DNA from: Litchfieldella anticariensis FP35 = DSM 16096
GTDB lineage: Bacteria; Pseudomonadota; Gammaproteobacteria; Pseudomonadales; Halomonadaceae
Length of the DNA stretch: 64,000 bases
Direction of reading: 5' to 3'
Assembly: GCF_000409775.1 (NCBI RefSeq)
Contig: NZ_KE332394.1
Location: 62,001-126,000 of the forward strand
Position 1 is the stretch's first letter. Every line of letters begins with the position of its first letter. Positions 1 through 8,445 of the stretch are shown here, piece by piece. The position numbers and the translations under genes are program-made. The notes beneath the pieces were generated by a model. It made no database searches. It was not told the origin of the DNA and saw only the letters and a list, made by a program, of their open reading frames with translations.

Positions 1-36
1 TGGAAGCTGCGATAGCGCGGAAGTTCGTCGCTGGTA

Positions 37-645
37 TCAATAATCGATGCCGCGTCGAGCCTGGATCCCACTGTTGAAGGCGTGTTTGGTTTCCTGCATC
101 TCGGTCACCGTATCCGCCATGGCTAACAATTCACGATGAGCGTTTCGCCCGGTGACGATCACTGTCTGTTCGGTGGGGCGATTTTCCAGCGCTATCTTCA
201 GTACCTCGAATTCCAGGTAGCCGAACTTGAGCATATAGGTGATCTCATCGAGCACCACCAAGTACACGGAAGGGTTAGCCAGCATGCGTTCGGCTTCGTG
301 CCACACCTCCTGACACGCCTGGGTGTCGGTTTCGCGGTTCTGGGTTTCCCAGGTGAACCCGGTCGACATCACCTGCACCTCGAGATTGTCGTCATCGATC
401 AAGCGTTCGCGCTCACCGCATTCCCACAATCCCTTGATGAACTGCACCACGCCGACCTTGTAACCGTAGCCCAATGCGCGTGTCACCGTACCCCAGGCCG
501 CTGTGGTCTTGCCCTTACCGTTGCCAGTGAACACCAGCAGCAGGCCACGTTGTTCGGTGGCGTTGGCGACCTTCTCGTCTACATGCGACTTCAGTTTCTG
601 CATCGCCTTCTTGTGGCGTGCTTCGCGATCATCACTTTCACTCAT
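37..645 (-). CDS. cobO: Corrinoid adenosyltransferase (first CobO copy)
   Basis: ATP:cob(I)alamin/cob(I)yrinic acid a,c-diamide adenosyltransferase that attaches the 5'-deoxyadenosyl upper ligand in the cytoplasm. At 202 aa it has the normal CobO/BtuR length. A charged N-terminal helix (about 1-33) precedes the P-loop FTGNGKGKTTAA (about 39-50). VGVVQFIKG, the VLDEI Walker-B-like motif and VIVTGRN follow, and the C-terminus is the typical ..RRGIDY. A second copy lies at 16813-17424; this one is more diverged in the middle (FTWETQNRE, YMLKFGYL). It stands apart from the main cobalamin cluster. The 36 bases beyond its stop are too short to show the next gene. No B12 box was seen upstream. Confidence 0.93.
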   Translation of the reverse strand: MSESDDREARHKKAMQKLKSHVDEKVANATEQRGLLLVFTGNGKGKTTAAWGTVTRALGYGYKVGVVQFIKGLWECGERERLIDDDNLEVQVMSTGFTWETQNRETDTQACQEVWHEAERMLANPSVYLVVLDEITYMLKFGYLEFEVLKIALENRPTEQTVIVTGRNAHRELLAMADTVTEMQETKHAFNSGIQARRGIDY

Positions 646-803
646 CTGGGGCTCCGCAAGGAAATGGGCTGTGATGCCAACAGCCTACGTCAGTGCAGGC
701 TTAGCGTCAGCCATGACTCGCTGGGCTCAAATGCCCATCAAGCGGATCCGTGTCAGAAGCTCGGGGGAAGGGGGCAAACCCAGCCGGGGCGGACATCTCA
801 TGA

Positions 804-2792
804 TCAGTCGTTGTCGGCTTCGTCCAAGCTGCCACTGTATTCCAAGGGGGCCCAAAGGCGTCCCTGGAGTATGTCGCAGCCCTTATGGCGAAGAATAATT
901 GCTTGCTCTCGTGTCTCCACACCGTTGGCGACCACTTGCAGCCCCAACTCATGGGCCATGATGATGAGGCTGCGCACGATCGCCTGGCAGTGCGTATTGT
1001 CAGTGATGCCGTCGATGAGTGTCTTGTCGAGCTTGATGGTGTCGACCGGGAAACGGTGAAGTTGGGTCAGGGCGGAAGGGCCGCTGCCGAATTCGTCGAT
1101 GGCCAATCTCACCCCCATCCCCTTGAGGCCATGCAGAATATCGCTGGCCCGCCGGGGATCGCTCATCAGCACGTTTTCGGTCAGTTCTATCTCCAGCATC
1201 TTGCCGGGTAGGCCACTATCGATCAGGGCATCTCCCACCTTGTCGACGAGATCGTCGCGCAACAACTGTGTCGTAGAGATATTGAGGTTCATCTTCAGGC
1301 CGACCCCCGAGTCCAGCCAGCTACGCCCCTGGTGGCAGACTTTCTCCAGAACCCACTGTCCGATGGAAGCGGTCAGGCCGGATTCTTCGGCGGCATGTAC
1401 CAGTTGCTGCGCCTCCATCGAGCCGAACCGAGCTGAATTCCAGCGTGGCAGTGCTTCCACGGCAAGTACCTGTCGGGTGTGCGCGCAGATCAAAGGCTGG
1501 TAGAAAAGCTCCAACTCGCCACGTGGCATGGCTTCGCGTAGTGCGCCACGTAGAGCGAAGCGATCCGGTTCACTGCGCTGCAGCTCAGGGATGAAGATCT
1601 GATACTGCCGGCATCCGTTGCGTTGGGCCTGTCGAAGCGCAAGGCTGGCATTGCGTATCAGTTCGTGGACCGTGCGGCCGTGGTCGGGAAACAGGCTGAT
1701 GCCAATGCTGCAAGTAGAGAATACCTTATGACCGGCCAACTCGACTGGTTCACTGGTCCAGATCAACAGTCGCTCGACAATTGGCTGAATCTCTTCCGTG
1801 CGCGTGATGCCCGGAAGTACCACCAGCATCTCGTCGCTGCCTAGCCGGCTGACAATCTGGCCCTGCCGTAGACAGCGCTTGATACGCTGTGCGGTCCTGT
1901 GCAGGAAATAGTCGCCCATGTCGAGACCCAGCGAGTCGTTGATCGATTGCAGACGGTCGACATCGATGTGCAGCACCGCCGTCTTGGATTCGCTATTCGT
2001 CTCATTGGCGATGAGCTCTGCCAGGCGGTTTTGGGCGTGTTGTCGATTCGGTAGACCTGTCAATACATCGTGGCCAGCGTGATTGGCAAGTTCCGTCAGC
2101 ATGTCGTGGCAGAGCTGCTGGGAGGCATTGAGCGCGTGTTCGGCCTGGGCCCGGCATTGAGCTTCATGGCGTAATACCTGGGCTTGTTGCTGGAGTCGGG
2201 TCACCTCACGTAGCTGTAGGTGAGGAGGGAGCAGACAGTAGTTTTCGGCCGGCAGCACATGCGAATGGTGGTCGCATATGGCATCGAGCGTTTCTCTGTC
2301 GGTGGTCTCATGAAAGTTGGCGATGGCATAGGCGCACAACAGGGTTAGCGATGAGCGGTGGCAGGCATCATGCCAAAGCTCTTCCAGGCGTATCGCCGCC
2401 TCGGCGTTGCCGGCCTCGCAAAGCAGATTGACCAGTTCTCCGAAAGCACGAATGGGTCTTGGGAGCGCGGAAGATGAGGTGAGACCAGCAAGCACATGGC
2501 GTTCGAATAGCGTTTCGTCGGGCATGCCATCACGCATGATGGCATTGAGCGTGATATGGGCATCGAGAGCAATGAACTCGCCATTGGCGATGGCAGAGTG
2601 GATGTCCACTCCTTTGGTCTTCAGTCGTTGGGTGATGGCTTCCAGATGCGGGGCGGTCAATATCACCAACAACCGATTCCCGGCCTGGGCCCCAGCATGC
2701 AGATAATCCGCCACAACATCAGCGAGGAAATCGTCGTTCTCATAGAACTGAACGATATGGTCGTGTGCCTGGCACTGGGCTGCTACTTGCAT
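804..2792 (-). CDS. MEDS-GGDEF-EAL protein with degenerate c-di-GMP motifs
   Basis: A 662-aa putative cyclic-di-GMP signalling protein. Residues about 8-165 resemble a MEDS (DcmR-type) sensory domain (HIVQFYENDDFLADVVADYL). A coiled stretch follows, then a GGDEF-type domain (about 235-400) and an EAL domain (about 415-650). The GGDEF signature is replaced by GSDEM, which should abolish cyclase activity. EAL retains EALPRW, the LNIS asparagine, ELTEN and IKLD, but the usual DDFG reads DEFG and the usual AEGVET reads ANGVET, so phosphodiesterase activity is doubtful. No transmembrane segment is evident. An AGAAGGATA ribosome-binding site supports the start. Likely a c-di-GMP or protein-binding sensor (inference). 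Confidence 0.85.
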   Translation of the reverse strand: MQVAAQCQAHDHIVQFYENDDFLADVVADYLHAGAQAGNRLLVILTAPHLEAITQRLKTKGVDIHSAIANGEFIALDAHITLNAIMRDGMPDETLFERHVLAGLTSSSALPRPIRAFGELVNLLCEAGNAEAAIRLEELWHDACHRSSLTLLCAYAIANFHETTDRETLDAICDHHSHVLPAENYCLLPPHLQLREVTRLQQQAQVLRHEAQCRAQAEHALNASQQLCHDMLTELANHAGHDVLTGLPNRQHAQNRLAELIANETNSESKTAVLHIDVDRLQSINDSLGLDMGDYFLHRTAQRIKRCLRQGQIVSRLGSDEMLVVLPGITRTEEIQPIVERLLIWTSEPVELAGHKVFSTCSIGISLFPDHGRTVHELIRNASLALRQAQRNGCRQYQIFIPELQRSEPDRFALRGALREAMPRGELELFYQPLICAHTRQVLAVEALPRWNSARFGSMEAQQLVHAAEESGLTASIGQWVLEKVCHQGRSWLDSGVGLKMNLNISTTQLLRDDLVDKVGDALIDSGLPGKMLEIELTENVLMSDPRRASDILHGLKGMGVRLAIDEFGSGPSALTQLHRFPVDTIKLDKTLIDGITDNTHCQAIVRSLIIMAHELGLQVVANGVETREQAIILRHKGCDILQGRLWAPLEYSGSLDEADND

Positions 2793-3161
2793 GTGATATC
2801 CTTCTACATGAAAGCATTTCTTGTAATGTAATCAGCCGCACTTTATTAGTGGTTGTTGATGTAGACTGTGCTTGACGTTGAGAGCGTGCGTCTTCAGTAC
2901 CCGAACTCTTTTCTTTATCACGCACTTTTCAGGCTGTCAAAGCCCCCTCTCTAGGCGATCTTTTGATGCCTTCCACATTTCTTGCGCATTTTGTCGGGGT
3001 TTCCTTAGCTTAGCAGCGCGACCATTCTTCGCGACCTACAGACGAACGACGAAAGTGTGAGAAACTCATACTGTGAGGTTTTCCTCATGGCTCAGTCGTA
3101 CTCTTGGCTGGTACGCGGCGTGCCTTCCGCTCCAACCGTTCGGTGGCCGTCGGTAGCGCGG
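2793..3161. other. Intergenic region upstream of the MEDS-GGDEF-EAL gene
   Basis: About 370 bases without a credible gene, between the hydrolase stop and the start of the GGDEF-EAL gene, both on the minus strand. It must carry the promoter of the GGDEF-EAL gene, but no convincing -35/-10 pair was identified. A small TGAGG-tttt-CCTCA hairpin lies near 3074-3088 with no T-run, so it is not called a terminator. Confidence 0.4.
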
Positions 3162-4184
3162 TTACGAGCCGCAGAGTATCCGTTTGGCATCGTTGACGCT
3201 GACTTCGTCGCCAGAAGGTAGCGGTGCCATGGGGTCTAGCAGCCAGGCGGCGATGTCGTCGTGGGTCAGGTGACGCTGGGTATAGCGCGTCAGCATATGG
3301 TAGCCAGCGGGATAGAGTGCCATTCGCCAGGGGGTGGTGTCGGCATTGGGCAAACGCTCGAGCATATCGCAGATCGCCTTTCTGGGGATGATCTGATCTT
3401 CTTCGCCGTAAAGGATCAGGGCTGGGCCGGGGAGCTGTGAAGCGGCTTGAAGCGCTTTATCCATCATCATCGTCAGGCCATACAGGGTATCGACCCGGGC
3501 GCTGCGCAGGATCAAGGGATCCTCTGCCAGGCGGCGCTTGATCTCGGGATCGTCGGTGGGTTCGATACCCAGGCGTTGGGTCAACCTGGCCGAAAAGGTA
3601 TAGGAAGGATATAGGCGAACGCTGAGCCATAGCCCCATGCGTTGATACCAGGGCATGGTGCTTTGGCCCCACACGGCGGGTGAGATCAGTACGCTGCCGT
3701 CGACGGGTGGTGGATCGTCGTCGGCCATGGTCAGTAGAACCACGGCGGCCCCCATGCTCTTGCCGACGAGATACAGTGGTGTTTCGGGATAACGCTCGCG
3801 TAGCAATCGTGCAATGGTGTCGACGTCTTTGGACAGGCGCTCATCGCCTGGCCACAGGCGGCGCTGCGCTGTGGTGCCGAAGCCGCGCTGATCGTATGCA
3901 TAGACCTCGATGCCATGGTCGGTGAGCGCATTGGCCAGAATCTCGAAGCTGCCACCGTGGTCGTTGAAGCCGTGTACGGCGAGAACGACGGCTCGTTGGT
4001 GACCTTCGGTCGTCCAGTGGGTGAGAGGCAGGCGATAGCCATCACTGGCAGTTACCCAGAAACTCTCCAGACTGGCAGCCGGGGCACCTGGCCCAGGGGC
4101 CTGGATGACCGCGCGACTACCGCATCCCCACAGGGTCAGCGGCAACATCAGGAGCAGTAGTAGTGAAATGAATGGGCGATCCAT
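3162..4184 (-). CDS. Lipoprotein alpha/beta hydrolase (monoacylglycerol-lipase-like)
   Basis: A 340-aa serine hydrolase of the alpha/beta-hydrolase (S33/lysophospholipase) type. The N-terminus is a lipoprotein signal ending in LTLWGC (Cys about 21), so it is probably anchored facing the periplasm. The triad is visible: nucleophile Ser in GKSMGA, acid in YGEEDQIIP and His in YPAGYHML. VLAVHGFNDHG is the oxyanion-hole region. Substrate is unknown; esters or lysophospholipids are typical. It starts 27 bases after the winged-helix gene stop and is probably cotranscribed with it and with the radical SAM gene, which would place it under SOS control (inference). Confidence 0.82.
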   Translation of the reverse strand: MDRPFISLLLLLMLPLTLWGCGSRAVIQAPGPGAPAASLESFWVTASDGYRLPLTHWTTEGHQRAVVLAVHGFNDHGGSFEILANALTDHGIEVYAYDQRGFGTTAQRRLWPGDERLSKDVDTIARLLRERYPETPLYLVGKSMGAAVVLLTMADDDPPPVDGSVLISPAVWGQSTMPWYQRMGLWLSVRLYPSYTFSARLTQRLGIEPTDDPEIKRRLAEDPLILRSARVDTLYGLTMMMDKALQAASQLPGPALILYGEEDQIIPRKAICDMLERLPNADTTPWRMALYPAGYHMLTRYTQRHLTHDDIAAWLLDPMAPLPSGDEVSVNDAKRILCGS

Positions 4185-4211
4185 GTCGCAAGATTAGCGA
4201 ATCGAGAAAGC

Positions 4212-4514
4212 TCATGGGTAGCCCAAGGAGTCCTTGATGTGTGTCAGATGGTGCATGATCCAGCGTCGGTTGATAGCCCCCCAATCGCGAATCACATAGC
4301 GGCCGATATTGTTCGGCGCTCCGGGATGGCGCTCGAATTCGCAGACGATGTCCAGTTCGGCCAGGGAGTTGATGGTGTCTTGGGCGGTGCGCCTGGGCAT
4401 GCCGGTGGTTTCGGTCAATGTGGGCACACTGGTGGCGACGCCTGTATCGATCAGGTAGGCCACGTAGAGGCGGCGATAGAAACTGGACTTGGTCTTGCTG
4501 AGCTTGCCGGCCAT
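4212..4514 (-). CDS. Winged helix-turn-helix protein
   Basis: A 100-aa small DNA-binding-type protein. The centre (ATSVPTLTETTGMPRRTAQD followed by TINSLAELDI) fits a winged helix-turn-helix that selects a promoter or represses. The longer reading frame to 4598 was not used: the internal ATG at 4514 has GGAAAA upstream and begins at the conserved-looking MAGKLSKTKSSFYRRLYVAY segment. It sits 35 bases downstream of the radical SAM gene and 27 bases upstream of the hydrolase, so the three probably form one transcript. Target is unknown. Confidence 0.7.
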   Translation of the reverse strand: MAGKLSKTKSSFYRRLYVAYLIDTGVATSVPTLTETTGMPRRTAQDTINSLAELDIVCEFERHPGAPNNIGRYVIRDWGAINRRWIMHHLTHIKDSLGYP

Positions 4515-4549
4515 GATGCGTTTTCCGATGAGGCATGATGAACGCCATC

Positions 4550-5626
4550 TTAACCGAACAAGTCGCCTTGAGCGCGGGGAGGAACAAAGGCCCCGCAATC
4601 CAGCTCCGCTTCGGCTCGGCCTTGCATGCCAAATCGACGGCTGGCTTTAGCGAAACGTTGTGCCAGCAGATCGGCGAAGACGCCCTCGCCACGCATGCGT
4701 TTGCCGAAACGAGCGTCATAGTTTTCGCCACCCCGGCATTGGCGTATCAGACTCATCACCTTGGCAGCGCGTTCCGGGTAGTGGGTAAACAACCATTCCT
4801 CGAACAGGGGGGCAACTTCGTGTGGTAGGCGTAGCAACATCCAACCGGCAGTTCGAGCACCAGCCCGGCAAGCGGCTTCCAGCAGATGTTCCAGCTCGTG
4901 ATCGTTGAGGCCGGGGATCACCGGCGAGATCAGGGTGCCTACCGGGACACCGGCGGTATTCAGTTCACGCATCACCTTGAGGCGTGCCTGAGGAGAGGCA
5001 GTACGTGGTTCCAGCGTTCGTTTGAGGTCGGCGTCCAGACTGGTGAGGCTGATGAAGACACGCACCAGACGACGTTCGGCCAGAGCGGACAATACGTCCA
5101 GGTCACGCAGGATCAGGGCGCTCTTGGTGATCAAGGTGACCGGATGCCGGCATTCCAGAAGCAGCTCGAGAATCGCACGGGTAGTACGGCGTTCGGCTTC
5201 CAGGGGCTGATAACAATCGGTATTGCCGGATAGGCTGATGGGGCGGCAGACATAGCCAGGTTTGCAAAGTTCCTCGCGCAAACGTTCCAGCAGCCCAGTG
5301 CGCGCAATCAAGCGCGTTTCGAAGTCGAGTCCGGGCGAGAGATCCCAGTAAGCGTGACTGGGGCGGGCGTAACAGTAGATACAGCCATGCTCACAGCCGC
5401 GGTAGGGGTTGAGCGAACGGTCGAAGGGCAGATCGGGTGAACGGTTCCAGGATAAGGCGCTCTTGGTCGCTTCCTCACGTACCTCCGTGACGATACGTGT
5501 CGGAGCTTCTTCCTGCCACCAGCCATCGTCGACCGCTTCGCTCACCGTGGGAGCGAAGCGGTTGGGTGGATCATAGGTGGCGCCGCGGCCTTTTCTGGCA
5601 ACGGGAAGTGACTTTTGCGAGGTCAT
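4550..5626 (-). CDS. PA0069-family radical SAM protein
   Basis: A 358-aa radical SAM enzyme of the PA0069/SplB-related family. The Fe-S motif CEHGCIYCYARPSH (about 78-91) has the CxxxCxxC spacing, followed by SLSGNTDCYQPLE and ITKSALILRD typical of this family. The reaction is unknown; relation to spore photoproduct lyase suggests a nucleic-acid or damage-linked role. The start is supported by GGAGAG just upstream. A perfect-looking LexA box lies 14 bases upstream of the ATG. PA0069 of Pseudomonas aeruginosa is reported as LexA-regulated, so SOS control fits. First gene of a probable three-gene operon. Confidence 0.88.
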   Translation of the reverse strand: MTSQKSLPVARKGRGATYDPPNRFAPTVSEAVDDGWWQEEAPTRIVTEVREEATKSALSWNRSPDLPFDRSLNPYRGCEHGCIYCYARPSHAYWDLSPGLDFETRLIARTGLLERLREELCKPGYVCRPISLSGNTDCYQPLEAERRTTRAILELLLECRHPVTLITKSALILRDLDVLSALAERRLVRVFISLTSLDADLKRTLEPRTASPQARLKVMRELNTAGVPVGTLISPVIPGLNDHELEHLLEAACRAGARTAGWMLLRLPHEVAPLFEEWLFTHYPERAAKVMSLIRQCRGGENYDARFGKRMRGEGVFADLLAQRFAKASRRFGMQGRAEAELDCGAFVPPRAQGDLFG

Positions 5627-5640
5627 GGAATCTCTCCAGA

Positions 5641-5660
5641 TACTGTATATAAAAACAGTA
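5641..5660 (-). promoter_or_regulatory. LexA (SOS) box
   Basis: The sequence tactgtatataaaaacagta matches the gammaproteobacterial LexA operator: CTG-N10-CAG flanked by TA on both sides with an A/T-rich core. It ends 14 bases before the start codon of the radical SAM gene, so bound LexA would block its promoter or initiation region. Confidence 0.88.
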
Positions 5661-5700
5661 TAGGAGGGAGTTCAACGATCCTCAATGAACTGATTGGGGC

Positions 5701-6165
5701 TCAGTAATCCTCGAGTCGTTGCATGTCGCGGGCGATGCGTCTCACTTCTCCTTCGTGTCCCGTGGCCAAGGCAACGAAGAAGTCACGCTCCGCTTCGATG
5801 CTGGCCCGGTCAGCGCGGTGCATGTAAAGATCCTGCAAGGTCTTGTGAGTGGCCAGAGCGGTGGCCAATACGTCCTGCACGCTGGCACAATCCATGCACT
5901 CTGGCAGTCGGTCGAGTACCGGTGGATGAGGAAAGTCGGCTGGGTCGTCGAACCAAGTGTCGAGTACGTTACAGTGGTCGTTGCCGTCGTTGAAATAGCC
6001 TTGTAGGCCGGCTTGCATCTTGCGTTCGCGTTCGGCCAGATATTCGAGTGCCATGCGCACCCGTTCGCTGACATTGCTGGAGGCGAGTTCAGAATACTGA
6101 TCGCCGAGGCGTGCATGGTAATCCGCTGCCCAGCGCACGAGGTCCTTGACTTGATGGAAACGCAT
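5701..6165 (-). CDS. Conserved hypothetical, helical (ferritin-like?) protein
   Basis: A 154-aa soluble, mostly helical, acidic protein. I do not recognise a defined family. The pattern of long amphipathic helices (RMALEYLAERERKMQAGL near 50-67; EAERDFFVALATGHEGEVRR near 128-147) and a His-containing helix in between suggests a ferritin-like four-helix bundle, without clear metal ligands. The start at 6165 follows AGGAGAGACGACC. The upstream extension to 6321 has no support. It diverges from cobT, and the 238-base gap between them must hold both promoters. Confidence 0.6.
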   Translation of the reverse strand: MRFHQVKDLVRWAADYHARLGDQYSELASSNVSERVRMALEYLAERERKMQAGLQGYFNDGNDHCNVLDTWFDDPADFPHPPVLDRLPECMDCASVQDVLATALATHKTLQDLYMHRADRASIEAERDFFVALATGHEGEVRRIARDMQRLEDY

Positions 6166-6403
6166 GGTCGTCTCTCCTGTCGTGCCAACGTGCGCTTCGC
6201 CAACGAATGCCAGCGTCGCGTTGGATCGTTCTTTCCTTGTCATCCTAGCTGAGCCCTGCGCGAGAGACTTGACGGGTATCAAGCTCTTCTCGTGTTTTTG
6301 CGCTTGGGGCATTCGATGCATGATGAATCTTCTTTGCTACTATTAGCGTTTTCCTATGGGCTCACTCGCATTGGGCCCTCGAGAAGACATGCCAGGAGTG
6401 GCC

Positions 6404-7471
6404 GTGCTGAACGATACCTTAGCCAGAATCACAGGATCGGACCGGGAAACCGGTCGCCGGGTCACCGACTATCTCGATACCTTGACCAAACCGCCGGGTA
6501 GTTTGGGACAACTGGAAATCCTGGCCGTCCAGCTTGCCAGCATGACTGGCGATGACTTTCCTCGAGTGACACCGCCCGCCGTTGTGGTCTTTGCCGCCGA
6601 TCATGGTGTTGCCGCTGAAGGCGTCTCGGCTTTTCCGCAGGAAGTTACCGCGCAAATGGTGGCCAATTTCGTGGCTGGCGGTGCCGCCATCAATGTCTTC
6701 GCCCGCCAGATCGGGGCGCGAATCGAGGTCATCGATGTGGGCGTGGCGTCCGAACTTGCAAGTGGGGAGCTGGCGCAGGGTGCCGTGGATGAAAAGGTAC
6801 GCTCCGGCACTGCCAACTTCGTCGAGTCCGATGCCATGACTCGCGCCGAGGCAATACAAGCGATCGAGTCCGGCATTCGCGCAGCGAATCGAGCGCTCGA
6901 TGCCGGTTGTCGTTGCCTGATCGTCGGTGAAATGGGCATTGCCAATACCAGCGCCAGTAGTGCCGTGCTGGCAGTATTGAGCGGTGAACCGGTAGCCGCA
7001 GTAGTGGGGCCGGGAACAGGAATCGAAACCTCGCGGCTCGCGCACAAGCAAGCAGTGATCGAGCGCGCTATTGCGGCGCGTCAGCCTCAATCCGGCAATC
7101 CTCTGGAAGTGCTGGCAAAACTGGGCGGGCTAGAAATGGCGGCGATGGCCGGCGCCTACCTTGGCGCGGCGGCACGCCGTATGCCGGTGCTGGTCGATGG
7201 TTTCATCGCCACCGTGGCGGCACTGGTGGCATGCCGACTGTGTCCCGAAGTGCGAGGATTCATGATATTCGGTCATCGCTCCCGCGAGCCGGGTCACGAT
7301 ATTGCCCTGACATCCCTGGATGCCAAGCCTCTACTCGACCTGGAACTGCGTTTGGGAGAAGGCACTGGTGCGGCGCTGGCCTTTCCATTGCTGGAGGCAG
7401 CGACGCGCATGTTGGCTGAAATGGCGACCTTTGCCTCGGCAGGGGTCGCCGCCGGCGAGTCTGGAGAATGA
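6404..7471 (+). CDS. cobT: Nicotinate-nucleotide--dimethylbenzimidazole phosphoribosyltransferase
   Basis: Makes alpha-ribazole 5'-phosphate from nicotinate mononucleotide and the lower-ligand base, the nucleotide-loop arm of cobalamin assembly. Family motifs are TKPPGSLGQLE, VFAADHGVAAEGVSAFPQ and GEMGIANTS. A GTG start at 6404 is chosen because AGGAG lies 5 bases upstream and the resulting 355 aa and the distance to TKPPGSLG match known CobT. ATG at 6389 or 6356 would add 5 or 16 residues. First gene of a tight operon: its stop overlaps cbiB by 4 bases (ATGA). Confidence 0.93.
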   Translation: MLNDTLARITGSDRETGRRVTDYLDTLTKPPGSLGQLEILAVQLASMTGDDFPRVTPPAVVVFAADHGVAAEGVSAFPQEVTAQMVANFVAGGAAINVFARQIGARIEVIDVGVASELASGELAQGAVDEKVRSGTANFVESDAMTRAEAIQAIESGIRAANRALDAGCRCLIVGEMGIANTSASSAVLAVLSGEPVAAVVGPGTGIETSRLAHKQAVIERAIAARQPQSGNPLEVLAKLGGLEMAAMAGAYLGAAARRMPVLVDGFIATVAALVACRLCPEVRGFMIFGHRSREPGHDIALTSLDAKPLLDLELRLGEGTGAALAFPLLEAATRMLAEMATFASAGVAAGESGE

Positions 7472-8445
7472 ACGTCGAGCCACTCTCGCTATGGGGCATG
7501 ACGCTACTGTTGGCAGCAATCTTCCTGGATCTGGTGCTTGGCGACCCGCGTTGGATTCCACATCCGGTGGTCGGCATGGGCAAGTCGATCGCCACGCTGG
7601 AGCGCGCCTGGAATCGTGGGGAACCGCTGGCGCGACGATTGATGGGCGGCCTGTTGACTATCGTGGTGGTACTTGGTGTCTACGGGGTCGCTTGGTGGGT
7701 GATCGAGATGCTGACACGTTTGAACCCCTGGCTGGGGTTGGCAGTCGAGTTGTGGCTGCTAGCTACCACCCTGGCTATCAAAGGATTGGGAGATGCCGCA
7801 CGGGCAGTCGCTAGCCCCTTGCTGAAGGGGGATATCGTGGCGGCCAGGCGGGCACTGTCGATGATCGTCGGTCGCGACACCCAGGATTTGAGCGAGGCTG
7901 AGGTGGCACGTGGCGCGGTGGAGACGGTGGCCGAGAATACCGTCGATGGCATTACGGCACCGTTGTTCTGGGCTTTTCTTGGTGGTGCGCCGCTGGCGTT
8001 GGCCTACAAGGCGGTCAATACCCTGGACTCGATGGTCGGTTATCGAAGCGCCCGCTATGCCGATTTCGGCTACGTCTCAGCGAAGTTGGATGACTTGGCT
8101 AACTGGCTGCCGGCGCGCTTGACCGCACTGTGTCTGTGGATTGCCGCGCTGGCGATACCTGAAGCGAGGTGGCGAGGGGGGCTGGCCGGCACCTGGCGCG
8201 ATGCTCCCCATCATCCTAGTCCCAATGCCGGATGGCCCGAGGCGATGATGGCGCGGCTACTCGGCGTGCAGCTCGGCGGCACCAACACTTATGCCGGTCA
8301 GCCTTCACATCGGGCACTATTGGGCGAACCACTCGAGTCTCTCAATGGTAGGCATATCGCGCGGGCCATCCGACATATGCACGGTGGCTGGATTGTCTTC
8401 GTCATACTGTTGGGAGTATTGGCCCTGGTAGTCGGAGGACATTGA
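7468..8445 (+). CDS. cbiB: Adenosylcobinamide-phosphate synthase
   Basis: Inner-membrane enzyme that joins aminopropanol phosphate to adenosylcobyric acid, giving adenosylcobinamide phosphate (also called CobD in Pseudomonas nomenclature). 325 aa with several hydrophobic segments. Diagnostic motifs are LDLVLGDPRWIPHPVVGMG (about 20-38), RGAVETVAENTVDGITAPLFW, KAVNTLDSMVGY and the YxDFGYVSAKLDDLANW region. It overlaps cobT by 4 bases, and its stop shares one base with the following ATG (TGATG), implying translational coupling. Confidence 0.93.
   Translation: MNVEPLSLWGMTLLLAAIFLDLVLGDPRWIPHPVVGMGKSIATLERAWNRGEPLARRLMGGLLTIVVVLGVYGVAWWVIEMLTRLNPWLGLAVELWLLATTLAIKGLGDAARAVASPLLKGDIVAARRALSMIVGRDTQDLSEAEVARGAVETVAENTVDGITAPLFWAFLGGAPLALAYKAVNTLDSMVGYRSARYADFGYVSAKLDDLANWLPARLTALCLWIAALAIPEARWRGGLAGTWRDAPHHPSPNAGWPEAMMARLLGVQLGGTNTYAGQPSHRALLGEPLESLNGRHIARAIRHMHGGWIVFVILLGVLALVVGGH

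Noticed and set aside
646-803. Cobalamin riboswitch before the first cobO
   Set aside because: No B12 box, GACGCTGCC-like or CCGGAGACCGGCC-like segment found on the minus strand.
136-1059. Plus-strand 307-codon frame over cobO and the GGDEF-EAL gene
   Set aside because: Antisense shadow of two well-supported genes with no recognisable protein features.
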